A stretch of DNA of 64,000 nt from Planctomonas psychrotolerans (GTDB lineage: Bacteria; Actinomycetota; Actinomycetes; Actinomycetales; Microbacteriaceae): contig NZ_SJEV01000001.1 of assembly GCF_008642235.1 (NCBI RefSeq), positions 2,126,400 through 2,190,399 on the forward strand. Reading direction: 5' to 3'. Shown piece after piece: positions 26,322 to 34,652 of this stretch (within the stretch, counting starts at the first letter, position 1; each line of letters starts with the position of its first letter). A model generated the notes under the pieces. That model did not search any database and was not told the DNA's origin. It was given only the letters and a program-made list of their open reading frames with translations. Both the position numbers and the translations under genes were made by a program.

Positions 26322-27622
26322 CCGCTGTCGCGCGTGTCGGGGCGACGCCCCCGATGGGGTGGAACAGCTGGGACAGCTTCGGAACGGCGGTGACCGAGGA
26401 GGAGGTGCTCGGCAACGCGCGCTTCATGGCCGAGCACCTGCTCGAGTTCGGCTGGGACACGATCGTGGTCGACATCCAGTGGTACGAGCCCACCGCGCGG
26501 GCGGGCGGCTACAACGAGGAGCCCCCGGTCGAGCTCGACGGCTTCGGCCGTCAGATCCCCGCCGTGAACCGGTTCCCCTCGGCGGCGGAGGGCAAGGGCT
26601 TCGCGCCGCTCGCCTCCGCCGTGCACGAGCTGGGTCTGAAGTTCGGGCTGCACATCATGCGCGGCATACCGCGTCGTGCGGTGGCGCTCGACCTGCCGGT
26701 GCACGGGACCGAGTACACCGCGGCGCAGGTCGCCGACACGGGATCCACCTGCGCGTGGAACCCCGACAACTTCGGCCTCGACCATGACGTGCCCGGGGCC
26801 CAGGCCTACTACGACGCGCAGGTGGCCCAGTTCGCCGCGTGGGGCGTCGACTTCATCAAGGCGGACGACATGCTGGCGCCGTACCACGACCGCGAGATCG
26901 AGGCCTACGCCACCGCCATCGCCCGCAGCGGCGGGGACATCGCGCTCAGCCTCTCGCCCGGCACGCGTCTCTCCACGGCGCACCTCGAGCACCTGCGCGA
27001 GAACAGCACCATGTGGCGGGTGTCCGACGATCTGTGGGACCGCTGGAGCGACGTGTACGACCAGTTCGGTCGGATGGCCCGCTGGGCGCCGTTCCAGCAG
27101 CCGGGTGCATGGGCCGACGCCGACATGCTGCCCCTCGGGCACATCGGCATCCGGGCGGAACGCGGCGTCGACCGGCACAGCCTGCTCACGCTCGACGAGC
27201 AGCGCACGCTCATGACCCTCTGGGTGATGTCTCGGTCCCCGCTCATGTTCGGCGGCGACCTGCCGACGAGCAAGCAGGAGACCATCGACCTGCTCACGAA
27301 CGCCGACGTCATCCGCGTGCTCCAGCATTCGGAGCGCAACCGCGAGGCGTACCGCGAGGGCGACCTCGTGGTGTGGACCGCGGTCGGTACCGATGCGGGC
27401 GGTGAGGATGCGGGCGGTGCTGATGTCCGGTACGCGGCGATCTTCTGGACGGGGGAGGAGGGGTCCACCGCGACCGTCCCTCGGTCATCGATCGGCGTCG
27501 CCGCGGGGGACGTCGTTTCCGCCGTCGACCTGTGGACGGGCGAGGGCGTCACTCTCGGCGCCGTGAACCTCGAGATCGACGTGCCCGCGCACGGCGCGCG
27601 TCTCCTCCGCTTCGAGCACTGA
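26318..27622 (+). CDS. GH27 family alpha-galactosidase-like hydrolase
   Basis: A 434-residue glycoside hydrolase of family GH27: PPMGWNSWDSFG at the N-terminus, IVVDIQWYE, then VDFIKADD with the nucleophile Asp183, and WRVSDDLWDRW with the acid/base Asp. MSRSPLMFGGDLP and a C-terminal beta domain complete the family. The Cys pattern and KYDNC motif of eukaryotic enzymes are replaced by KADDM. It lacks a signal peptide, so it acts on imported sugars. Family members cleave alpha-galactosides, alpha-N-acetylgalactosaminides or beta-L-arabinopyranosides; which one applies cannot be told here. A GGED-AGG repeat lies in a loop near 27400. Confidence 0.88.
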   Translation: MTAVARVGATPPMGWNSWDSFGTAVTEEEVLGNARFMAEHLLEFGWDTIVVDIQWYEPTARAGGYNEEPPVELDGFGRQIPAVNRFPSAAEGKGFAPLASAVHELGLKFGLHIMRGIPRRAVALDLPVHGTEYTAAQVADTGSTCAWNPDNFGLDHDVPGAQAYYDAQVAQFAAWGVDFIKADDMLAPYHDREIEAYATAIARSGGDIALSLSPGTRLSTAHLEHLRENSTMWRVSDDLWDRWSDVYDQFGRMARWAPFQQPGAWADADMLPLGHIGIRAERGVDRHSLLTLDEQRTLMTLWVMSRSPLMFGGDLPTSKQETIDLLTNADVIRVLQHSERNREAYREGDLVVWTAVGTDAGGEDAGGADVRYAAIFWTGEEGSTATVPRSSIGVAAGDVVSAVDLWTGEGVTLGAVNLEIDVPAHGARLLRFEH

Positions 27623-27658
27623 CCTGATGTCCGGCCGCTCCGCGGGGCGGCCGGGCGC

Positions 27659-27664
27659 TATCCT
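27659..27664 (+). promoter_or_regulatory. -10 box for the second LacI gene, leaderless
   Basis: TATCCT followed by 6 nt and a GTG at 27671. The same TATCCT-N6-GTG arrangement occurs at 63894 for the last gene in the window. Confidence 0.5.
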
Positions 27665-27670
27665 GTGCCC

Positions 27671-28726
27671 GTGGCCCAATCGAGGAGGAGCGGGGCGCCG
27701 GGTATCGCCGACGTCGCGAAGCTCGCTGGCGTGTCGGTCACGACCGTGTCCCGGGTGCTCAACGCTCCGGAGCAGGTGAGCGAACGGCGGAGAGCCGGAG
27801 TGCTCGCGGCCATCGACGAGCTCGGGTATCGACCGAACGGCGCGGCCCGCGCCCTCGCGTCGGGGCGCCAGCGGATGGTCGGGGTGCTCACCGGGAACAC
27901 GACCCGGTACGGCTTCTCGACCACCATCCACGGCATCGAGGAGGCCGCGCGTCGGCGGAACATGCTCGTCACCATCACCGTGGTGGAGAGCGACGACCCG
28001 GCGCACATCCGCTCCGCCGTCGACCTGGTGCTCGGTCAGCCGCTGTCCGGGGTGGTCGGTCTGGAATTCGACCGGATGGTCTCCCTCGCGCTGGCGCAGT
28101 TGCCGGCGTCGATGCCCGCCGTCGCCGCCTCGCTCACCGGGACGAATTCGTCGGGCCTGCCGCGCGTGTACATCGATGACGAGCTGGGGGCCCGACTGGC
28201 GACCCTGCACCTGCTCGACCAGGGGCACGCCACGGTGCACCATCTCGCCGCCGACTATCCGACGCCGTCCGGATCCGGTCGCACCTACGGCTATCTGCGG
28301 GCGCTCGCGGAACGCGGCGTGCGCGTTCCCGACGTCGTGCCCACCGGCTGGGACCCGCTCGAGGCGAGGAGCGCGGCACTCGAGTTCCTCGGGGACGACG
28401 TCACCGCGCTGTTCTGCTTCAACGACGACATCGCCATGGGGGCCATCAGTGCTCTGCGGCAGCAGGGGCGACGGGTGCCGGAGGACGTGAGCGTGGTCGG
28501 CTTCGACGACATGCCCCTGTCGACCGTCTGGGCTCCCGCGTTGACGAGCGTCCGCATGGACTTCCAGCGCCTCGGCCGCACCACGTTCGACCTGCTGTGC
28601 TCGCAGCTGGATGGCACCGGACGGACCGGTGCGGCGGAGGCGGGTGGCGCTCCGGTCCTCGCCAAGGAGCTCCCCCCGTCGTTGATCGTCCGCGACAGCA
28701 CCGCCCCGCCGGCCGCCCTGCGCTAG
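27671..28726 (+). CDS. LacI family transcriptional regulator of the galactoside locus
   Basis: A repressor of about 351 residues. The HTH is IADVAKLAGVSVTTVSRVLN followed by the hinge helix (YRPNGAARALASG), then a sugar-binding domain with FCFNDDIAMGAI and VVGFDDMPLSTVWAP, ending in a C-terminal dimer segment. The GTG at 27671 is preferred since it lies 6 nt from a -10 box; a GTG two codons earlier is possible. It sits between the GH27 and GH36 genes; the palindrome TGGTAGCGTTACCA upstream of the GH36 gene and ABC operon is the best candidate for its operator. Confidence 0.9.
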   Translation: MAQSRRSGAPGIADVAKLAGVSVTTVSRVLNAPEQVSERRRAGVLAAIDELGYRPNGAARALASGRQRMVGVLTGNTTRYGFSTTIHGIEEAARRRNMLVTITVVESDDPAHIRSAVDLVLGQPLSGVVGLEFDRMVSLALAQLPASMPAVAASLTGTNSSGLPRVYIDDELGARLATLHLLDQGHATVHHLAADYPTPSGSGRTYGYLRALAERGVRVPDVVPTGWDPLEARSAALEFLGDDVTALFCFNDDIAMGAISALRQQGRRVPEDVSVVGFDDMPLSTVWAPALTSVRMDFQRLGRTTFDLLCSQLDGTGRTGAAEAGGAPVLAKELPPSLIVRDSTAPPAALR

Positions 28727-28754
28727 CGGCGCCGGTCGCAGCCGACACCGCTGG

Positions 28755-31004
28755 TCAGGCCCGCGTCAGGCGGTACATGCGCGCGCTCGCTCCCGAACCC
28801 GGTGCGACGATCCGCAGGCCTCCGGCGGTCCGCTCCGCCGTCCACGTCGCGCCGACGGCCTCCGGCGGATACACCTGCTCCACGGTCACCTCACCGCTCC
28901 CGAGGGAGGGCAGCGGCAGCTCCACCATCGCGTCCGCGTGCGCCTGGCGCCAGGCGAGCACGAGGGTCTCGGCCGGCGATCCGGCATCCGCGGGGGCATC
29001 GAACGCCACGCTGGTCCACCCGTCGTCCCAGGTCGGCAGTCCGAGCGGGAAGCGCGGCGTCGAGCGGGCGAGCGTGTGCCGTGTCGCCTTGTGCGCGGCC
29101 ACGCCCGCGGCGACGAGGTTCCGTCGATGCCCGTCCATGCCGCTCAGCACGCCCGCCTGGTAGAGACGGCCGGCGAGCCCGGTGCACATGGTGAAGACGA
29201 TCTCCTCGTCGTCCATGTCGGGCTGCGGATACGCCCAGTTGCCCGCCTGCTCCGGCAGGATGTGCGCCAAGGCTCCCACTGCGATGAGCGGGTAGAGCAG
29301 CGGATCCTGCTGGTCCGACGTCGACTGCAGCTGGCACACGCCGAGCATCGCGAAGTCGCTGCGCATGGCGCCGGATCCGCAGTTCTCCAGCACGAGGTCG
29401 GGGTGGCGGTCGAGCACGCCCTCCAGCCAGGTGATCAGTGCACGGTTGTGGGCGAGCAGCCCTGCGCCCGCGGACTCCGCGTCCGCGTCGGTGCCGGTAC
29501 CCGGGGTGACGTTGTAGTCGAGCTTGAAGAAGCCCACGCCGAGGTCGGACACCAACCGGTCGACGGTGGCGTCGAGGTGGGCCCGGGCGGCCGGGGATCG
29601 GAGGTCGAGAAGGTACCGGTCGTGCTCGCGCACCCGCACGCTGCCGTGCGCACCGTGCCGTTGGAGGAACGCGTCGTCGGGGAGGTCGGTCGCGGCACGG
29701 CTCGTGACGCCGACGACCTCGGGCTCGAGCCAGAGGCCGGGCACCATGCCGTGCCCGCGGATGGTGTCGAGGATCGACGCGAGCCCCGAGGGGAAGCGTG
29801 CCGTCGACGGTTGCCAGTCACCCACGCTCGACCACCAGCCCGCGGTGTCGTCGTACCAGCCCGCATCGATGCAGAAGTACTCGGCACCGACCTCCGCCGC
29901 CCGCTCGATGAGGGGCAGCAGCTTCGCCTCGGTCGGGTCGCCCTCCAGCGTGTTCATGTAGTCGTTGAAGATCACCGGCAGCGCATCGTTCTGCGGGTGG
30001 GCCCTCCGGGTCGCGCGTCGATGCGCCGCGAGACCGGCGAACGCGTCCTCGAGACTTCCCGCCACGGTGACGGTCGCGGGCACGGTGGTGAACGGGTTCG
30101 ACCCGTCGAGCGTCGTGGACCAGTCGTGCAGGGTGTCGGTCGGGCCCAGCACGGCGACGTAGGCACCGTCGCGCGACCGGTCACCGCGCGGCGGGCCCGC
30201 GGGTTCCGCGCTCCGCACCCGCTTCTCGATCGGAACGGCGCCGCCCGCCCAGTCCGGGTTCTCGCCGGCCTCCCAGTGCCAGGCGCCGTTGTGCTCGATC
30301 TGCCAGGCGAGCGCCGCTCCGGTGACCCGGTTGGTCACCGCGCCGATCGGATTGTACGTTCCGCTCGACCAGGTGCTGAGGCTCGTGACGCCGAGGCGGT
30401 TGCGGCTCGTCTCTCCCCGCGCCTCCCGGTCGATCGCCGCAAGCCCCGGGGTGCGCAGTGGACTCGACGACCAGCGGTTCTCGGCGCACCACGACGAGGC
30501 CGCCTGCCAGACGTCGAGGTCATTGATCGCGTCGCTGAGGAGCGCGCCGGTGGCGAAACTGGTGACGGCCCAGACGAGGAGCGGGTCGGACCCGTCGTCG
30601 ACGGTGACCGTGGTGGTGCTGCGGACGGCAGGCACACCCGGCACCGCTTCGAACACGCTCGTCGTGCGGAGCCCCGACTCGGCGTGCGACTGCACGATCT
30701 CGAGCCGGTCCATGCCGGTGCCGGTGCCGGTCGCGATGGTGGCGTCGTGGCTCACATACCGGAGGCCCGCACCGAGGGTCGTGCCGTCGTAGCGGTAGCT
30801 GTTGTTGTTGCGCCCGTAGGCGGGCGCGAGCACCTCCACGAGCGGCTGCCGCGCCGCCCGGATCGGGTCGACGAGCGCCGGATCCTCCGCGCGTTCCGCG
30901 CCGTCCGGGCCGAGGTCGGTGATTCCGACGAGGCGCACCGGTCCGTCCGCCTCCGCGGTGAAGACGAGCGAGATGCGGGAGTTGTTCCATTCGAAAGTGG
31001 TCAC
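28755..31004 (-). CDS. GH36 alpha-galactosidase
   Basis: A 749-residue GH36 enzyme, typical length. The N-terminal beta-supersandwich ends near residue 330; the TIM barrel has FCIDAGWYDD, GLWLEPEVVG, FFKLDYNVTPG (nucleophile Asp) and LENCGSGAMRSDF (acid/base Asp), and a C-terminal beta domain follows. It hydrolyses raffinose-family or galactomannan-derived alpha-1,6-galactosides. No signal peptide is seen, so it is intracellular and works downstream of the divergent ABC importer. The GTG start follows AAGGA. A LacI operator overlaps its likely -35 region. Confidence 0.93.
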   Translation of the reverse strand: MTTFEWNNSRISLVFTAEADGPVRLVGITDLGPDGAERAEDPALVDPIRAARQPLVEVLAPAYGRNNNSYRYDGTTLGAGLRYVSHDATIATGTGTGMDRLEIVQSHAESGLRTTSVFEAVPGVPAVRSTTTVTVDDGSDPLLVWAVTSFATGALLSDAINDLDVWQAASSWCAENRWSSSPLRTPGLAAIDREARGETSRNRLGVTSLSTWSSGTYNPIGAVTNRVTGAALAWQIEHNGAWHWEAGENPDWAGGAVPIEKRVRSAEPAGPPRGDRSRDGAYVAVLGPTDTLHDWSTTLDGSNPFTTVPATVTVAGSLEDAFAGLAAHRRATRRAHPQNDALPVIFNDYMNTLEGDPTEAKLLPLIERAAEVGAEYFCIDAGWYDDTAGWWSSVGDWQPSTARFPSGLASILDTIRGHGMVPGLWLEPEVVGVTSRAATDLPDDAFLQRHGAHGSVRVREHDRYLLDLRSPAARAHLDATVDRLVSDLGVGFFKLDYNVTPGTGTDADAESAGAGLLAHNRALITWLEGVLDRHPDLVLENCGSGAMRSDFAMLGVCQLQSTSDQQDPLLYPLIAVGALAHILPEQAGNWAYPQPDMDDEEIVFTMCTGLAGRLYQAGVLSGMDGHRRNLVAAGVAAHKATRHTLARSTPRFPLGLPTWDDGWTSVAFDAPADAGSPAETLVLAWRQAHADAMVELPLPSLGSGEVTVEQVYPPEAVGATWTAERTAGGLRIVAPGSGASARMYRLTRA

Positions 31005-31046
31005 GTGTGCGTCCTTGCAGTTGTGGCGGTCGAAGCATTCCCGGCG

Positions 31047-31052
31047 ACTCTA
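31047..31052 (-). promoter_or_regulatory. -10 box of the GH36 gene
   Basis: TAGAGT on the minus strand, 43 bp from the GTG start. With a 17-bp spacer the -35 would fall at 31070-31075, inside the palindromic operator. Confidence 0.4.
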
Positions 31053-31070
31053 GTGGCCCGTCGACGACTT

Positions 31071-31084
31071 TGGTAGCGTTACCA
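31071..31084. promoter_or_regulatory. LacI-type operator in the GH36/ABC divergent region
   Basis: TGGTAGCGTTACCA: five-base inverted arms TGGTA and TACCA around a near-symmetric GCGT centre with CpG at its middle, the classic form of LacI-family operators in actinobacteria. It lies between GH36 and the ABC permease gene and can control both directions. Confidence 0.75.
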
Positions 31085-31109
31085 TTCGGTATCGGGACTC
31101 GCGTCGAGG

Positions 31110-31137
31110 TTGACGGAGCACCCGTTCGGAATACCAG
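31110..31137 (+). promoter_or_regulatory. Possible promoter of the ABC transporter operon
   Basis: TTGACG (31110-31115), a 16-bp spacer and TACCAG (31132-31137). The -35 is good and the -10 weak. It is 26 bp downstream of the operator; the permease start is at 31198 behind GAGGGAG. Confidence 0.4.
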
Positions 31138-31197
31138 AATGGTCCCTGCACCGGTCGGGGATCGTCCCGATGCACAGGCGTTTGACGAGGGAGTCAC

Positions 31198-32136
31198 ATG
31201 GCCATCACTTCACCTGGCGTTGCGCACAGCGCGCCGAACGGACGAACGAGCGTCGATGCGCGACGCAGACGCCCGGACGACACGAAGCTCGCGCTGCTGT
31301 TCATCCTCCCGGCGGTGATCGGCCTCGTCGTGTTCTACTTCTGGCCGTTGGCCCGCGGCATCTGGCTGAGCTTCACGTCGTGGGACCTCCTGTCGCCGAG
31401 CCAGCTCATCGGCTTCGCGAACTACCAGCGCATGTTCGCCGACCCGGTGTTCTGGAACGCCGTGCAGGTGACCCTCTGGTACGTGGTGCTCAACATCGGC
31501 ATCCAGACCATCGTGGCGCTCGTGATCGCGGTGCTGATGCAGCGGCTCACCCAGTCGACGTTCGTGCGCTCGCTGATCCTCGCGCCGTTCCTCGTCTCCA
31601 ACGTGGTCGCGGCGCTCGTGTTCTTCTGGATCCTCGACTTCCAGCTGGGCATCGGCAACCAGATGCTCGAGTGGATCGGCCTCGACCGCATCGGCTTCTT
31701 CACCTCGGAGGAGTGGGCGATCCCGACCATCGCGCTCGTGAACGTGTGGCGGCACATGGGCTACACGGCGCTCCTGATCTTCGCGGGCCTCCAGGCCATC
31801 CCCGCCAACCTGTACGAGGCAGCGCGGGTCGATGGCGCATCGGAGACGCGCATGTTCACCGGGATCACGCTCCCGCTGCTCCGGCCGATCCTCGGACTCG
31901 TGCTGATCATCTCCGTGATCGGCTCGTTCCAGGTCTTCGACACCGTCTCGGTGACCACGGGCGGTGGTCCGGTCAACGCGAGCCGGGTGCTGCAGGTGTA
32001 CATCTACGAGAACGCATTCGCGCAGTTCGACTTCGGGTACGCATCCGCGCTGAGCGTGGCGATGCTCGCCATCCTCGTGGTCGTGACCTTCTTCCAGTAC
32101 CGCATCACGCGCGCCGGCCAGACCGACCTGAACTGA
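31198..32136 (+). CDS. Sugar ABC transporter permease (MalF/UgpA type)
   Basis: A 312-residue permease with six membrane segments (LALLFILPAVIGLVVFYFW first) and the ABC permease EAA loop in YEAARVDGASETRMFTGITL, which contacts the ATPase. This is the CUT1 family, importing oligosaccharides or glycosides. GAGGGAG lies 5 nt upstream of the ATG. The gene for the second permease follows after 8 nt. With the binding protein and GH36 next door, an alpha-galactoside such as raffinose or melibiose is the likely cargo. Confidence 0.92.
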   Translation: MAITSPGVAHSAPNGRTSVDARRRRPDDTKLALLFILPAVIGLVVFYFWPLARGIWLSFTSWDLLSPSQLIGFANYQRMFADPVFWNAVQVTLWYVVLNIGIQTIVALVIAVLMQRLTQSTFVRSLILAPFLVSNVVAALVFFWILDFQLGIGNQMLEWIGLDRIGFFTSEEWAIPTIALVNVWRHMGYTALLIFAGLQAIPANLYEAARVDGASETRMFTGITLPLLRPILGLVLIISVIGSFQVFDTVSVTTGGGPVNASRVLQVYIYENAFAQFDFGYASALSVAMLAILVVVTFFQYRITRAGQTDLN

Positions 32137-32144
32137 GGCCCGAC

Positions 32145-33116
32145 ATGACACAACTTCAAGGAGCTGCGCCCCTCGGCGCCACCGTCGTCGCCGAGCACGG
32201 CCCGACCGACCCTCGCGACCAGCGACCCGTCCGCGGACGCAAGAAGGTTGGCATCGGCAAGGTGATCGCCTGGATCGTGATGGTCATCATCCTCGTGATC
32301 ACGATCTTCCCGTTCTACTGGATGCTGCGGACGGCGCTTTCGAGCAACGGCGCACTGTACGGCAACTCGACCTCGCTGCTCCCGGCCGATTTCAGCTGGG
32401 GCGGCTTCGAGCGGGTGTTCGGGCTGCAGACCGTCGACGAGGCCATCGCTCAGGGCGGGTCCGGCGCGAAGCTCGACTTCTGGCGCTACCTGCTGAACTC
32501 CGTGGTGGTCGCGACCTGCGTGACCGTCTTCCAGGTGTTCTTCTCCGCCATGGCGGCGTACGCGTTCTCCCGCCTGCGCTGGCGCGGCCGGAACGCCGTC
32601 TTCGGGCTGTTCCTGCTCTCGCTCATGGTCCCGGTGATCTTCACCCTGCTGCCGAACTTCCTCCTCGTGCGTCAGCTCGGGCTCATCGACACCCTGCTCG
32701 GCATCATGCTGCCGTCGCTGTTCATGGCGCCGTTCGCGATCTTCTTCCTGCGCCAGTTCTTCCTGAACGTTCCGCACGAGGTGGAGGAGGCCGCGCTGGT
32801 CGACGGCGCGAGCAAGGTGCGGGTCTTCTTCAGCCTGATCGTGCCCATGTCGGCGGCACCCATCGCGACGATCTCGATCCTCACCTACATCACCAGCTGG
32901 AACGACTACTTCTGGCCCCTGATGGTGTCGTACACCGACGACTCGCGGGTGCTCACCGTGGCACTCGGCGCGTTCCGCGCGCAGAGCCCGCAGGGCGGCC
33001 CCGACTGGGCGGGACTCATGGCGGCCACCCTCATCGCCGCCCTGCCCATGATCGTTCTGTTCGCGCTCTTCGCGAAGCGGATCGTCAACTCCATCGGTTT
33101 CACCGGACTCAAGTGA
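32145..33116 (+). CDS. Sugar ABC transporter permease (MalG type)
   Basis: A 323-residue permease partner with six membrane segments; AWIVMVIILVITIFPFYWML is the first. The EAA loop is EEAALVDGASKVRVFFSLIV, and GTFRAQ-like end region (VALGAFRAQSPQ) typical of MalG proteins is present. It forms the heterodimeric channel with the preceding gene product. No gene for the ATPase lies in this operon; a shared MsiK-type ATPase elsewhere would be required. The stop at 33116 overlaps the GAGG that serves the binding-protein gene. Confidence 0.92.
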   Translation: MTQLQGAAPLGATVVAEHGPTDPRDQRPVRGRKKVGIGKVIAWIVMVIILVITIFPFYWMLRTALSSNGALYGNSTSLLPADFSWGGFERVFGLQTVDEAIAQGGSGAKLDFWRYLLNSVVVATCVTVFQVFFSAMAAYAFSRLRWRGRNAVFGLFLLSLMVPVIFTLLPNFLLVRQLGLIDTLLGIMLPSLFMAPFAIFFLRQFFLNVPHEVEEAALVDGASKVRVFFSLIVPMSAAPIATISILTYITSWNDYFWPLMVSYTDDSRVLTVALGAFRAQSPQGGPDWAGLMAATLIAALPMIVLFALFAKRIVNSIGFTGLK

Positions 33117-33124
33117 GGTTCCTG

Positions 33125-34567
33125 ATGAACACTCCGAACGACAGCATGCCCACTCCTTCCGCCAGGGCATCCGCGACTCCTCCCGCCGTGGCACCCGGGT
33201 CCGCACCGGCGCCCGGGGCCCGCCGCACGCGCCGACGCTGGCGCGCGGTCGCGGGCACCGCGGTGGCCGCGGGCATGATCGCGGTATCCGGGTGCGCCGG
33301 ACCGGCGGCCACCGGCACCAGCATCGACTACTGGCTGTGGGAGTCGCTGCAGCTGCCCGGGTATCAGGCCTGCGCCGACGCGTTCCAGGAGGAGAACCCC
33401 GACATCCAGATCCGCATCACCCAGTACGGCTGGGGGGACTACTGGCAGAAGTTGACGGCCGGGCTCGTCGCGGGCGCCGGCCCCGACGTCTTCACCGACC
33501 ACCTCACCAAGTACCCGGAGTTCGTCACGAGGGACGTGATCCTTCCCCTCGACGACTTCGCCGCGACGGCGGACTTCGACCCCACGGGCTTCCAGGAGGG
33601 TCTCGCCGACCTGTGGGTCGGACAGGACGGTAAGCAGTACGGCATGCCGAAGGACTTCGACACCATCGCGCTGTTCTACGACAACGCCATGCTCGAGGAG
33701 GCCGGGATGACGCCGGAGGATCTCGAGGGCCTCACCTGGAACCCCGAGGACGGCGGCACCTTCGAGGAGGTCATCGCGCACCTCTCGATCGACGCCAACG
33801 GCGTGCGCGGTGACGAGGAGGGGTTCGACCCGAACAACGTGGAGGTCTACGGCCTCGCGTCGGGTGGATCGGGCGGCGGTGGCCACGGGCAGACCCAGTG
33901 GTCCTGGCTCGCCGGAGCCACCGGCTGGGAGTACACCAACGCCGACGTGTGGGGCGACGAATACAACTACGACGACCCGCGCCTCCAGGCGACGCTCGAG
34001 TGGTACTTCGGACTGGTCGACAAGGGCTTCCTGCCCTCGTTCGAGCGCGTGGGCACGTCGCCGAACCCGGCTCAGCAGCTGGGCTCCGGCCAGGCGGCCC
34101 TCTCGCCCGACGGCTCGTGGACCATCGCCAGCTACGGCCGGCTCGAGGGCATCGACCTCGGCATCGCGAGCGTTCCCAGCGGACCGATCGGCCACCCGGT
34201 GTCGATGTACAACGGGCTCGGCGACTCGATCAGCGCGCAGACCGACACGCCGGAGGAGGCCGCCGAGTGGGTCGCGTTCCTCGGCTCCGACGCCTGCCAG
34301 GTGCTGATCGGCCAGGAGGGCGTGGTCTTCCCCGCGCGGCCCGCCGGGACCCAGGCGGCGATCGATGCCTTCAACGAGCGCGGCGTGGACGTCACCCCGT
34401 TCACCAACCTGGTGGAGAACGACTACACGGTGCTCTTCCCGGTGACGACGAACGGGGCGGACGTGCTGTCGATCCTCAACCCGGTGATGGACGGCATCTA
34501 CATCGGCAGCCGCGAGGTCTCGAGCCTCACGGAGGTGAACGCCGAGATCAACAGCCTGCTCGAATAG
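33125..34567 (+). CDS. Sugar ABC transporter substrate-binding lipoprotein
   Basis: A 480-residue extracellular solute-binding protein of family 1. The N-terminus has a long basic region (RRTRRRWR), a hydrophobic stretch and lipobox VSGC, so it is lipid-anchored outside the membrane. The mature part shows IDYWLWESLQLPGYQACADA, WQKLTAGLVAGAGPDVF and the late QAALSPDGSWTIASYG motif. ATG at 33125 is chosen with GAGG 6 nt upstream rather than the earlier GTG overlapping the permease stop. It is last in the operon, after the permeases, which is a less usual order. A strong hairpin follows. Confidence 0.92.
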   Translation: MNTPNDSMPTPSARASATPPAVAPGSAPAPGARRTRRRWRAVAGTAVAAGMIAVSGCAGPAATGTSIDYWLWESLQLPGYQACADAFQEENPDIQIRITQYGWGDYWQKLTAGLVAGAGPDVFTDHLTKYPEFVTRDVILPLDDFAATADFDPTGFQEGLADLWVGQDGKQYGMPKDFDTIALFYDNAMLEEAGMTPEDLEGLTWNPEDGGTFEEVIAHLSIDANGVRGDEEGFDPNNVEVYGLASGGSGGGGHGQTQWSWLAGATGWEYTNADVWGDEYNYDDPRLQATLEWYFGLVDKGFLPSFERVGTSPNPAQQLGSGQAALSPDGSWTIASYGRLEGIDLGIASVPSGPIGHPVSMYNGLGDSISAQTDTPEEAAEWVAFLGSDACQVLIGQEGVVFPARPAGTQAAIDAFNERGVDVTPFTNLVENDYTVLFPVTTNGADVLSILNPVMDGIYIGSREVSSLTEVNAEINSLLE

Positions 34568-34580
34568 CGGGCCCTACGAC

Positions 34581-34614
34581 GGAGGCGGCGCATTCCACCG
34601 GGTGCGCCGCCTCC
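34581..34614. terminator. Hairpin terminator after the ABC operon
   Basis: A perfect 12-bp GC-rich stem, GGAGGCGGCGCA with TGCGCCGCCTCC, and a 10-nt loop, between the convergent binding-protein and YeiH genes. There is no T-run on the plus strand beyond TGTCG. Confidence 0.75.
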
Positions 34615-34652
34615 TGTCGCGTCGGGGTGATGCGCTCAGCGGAGCGTGCTGC

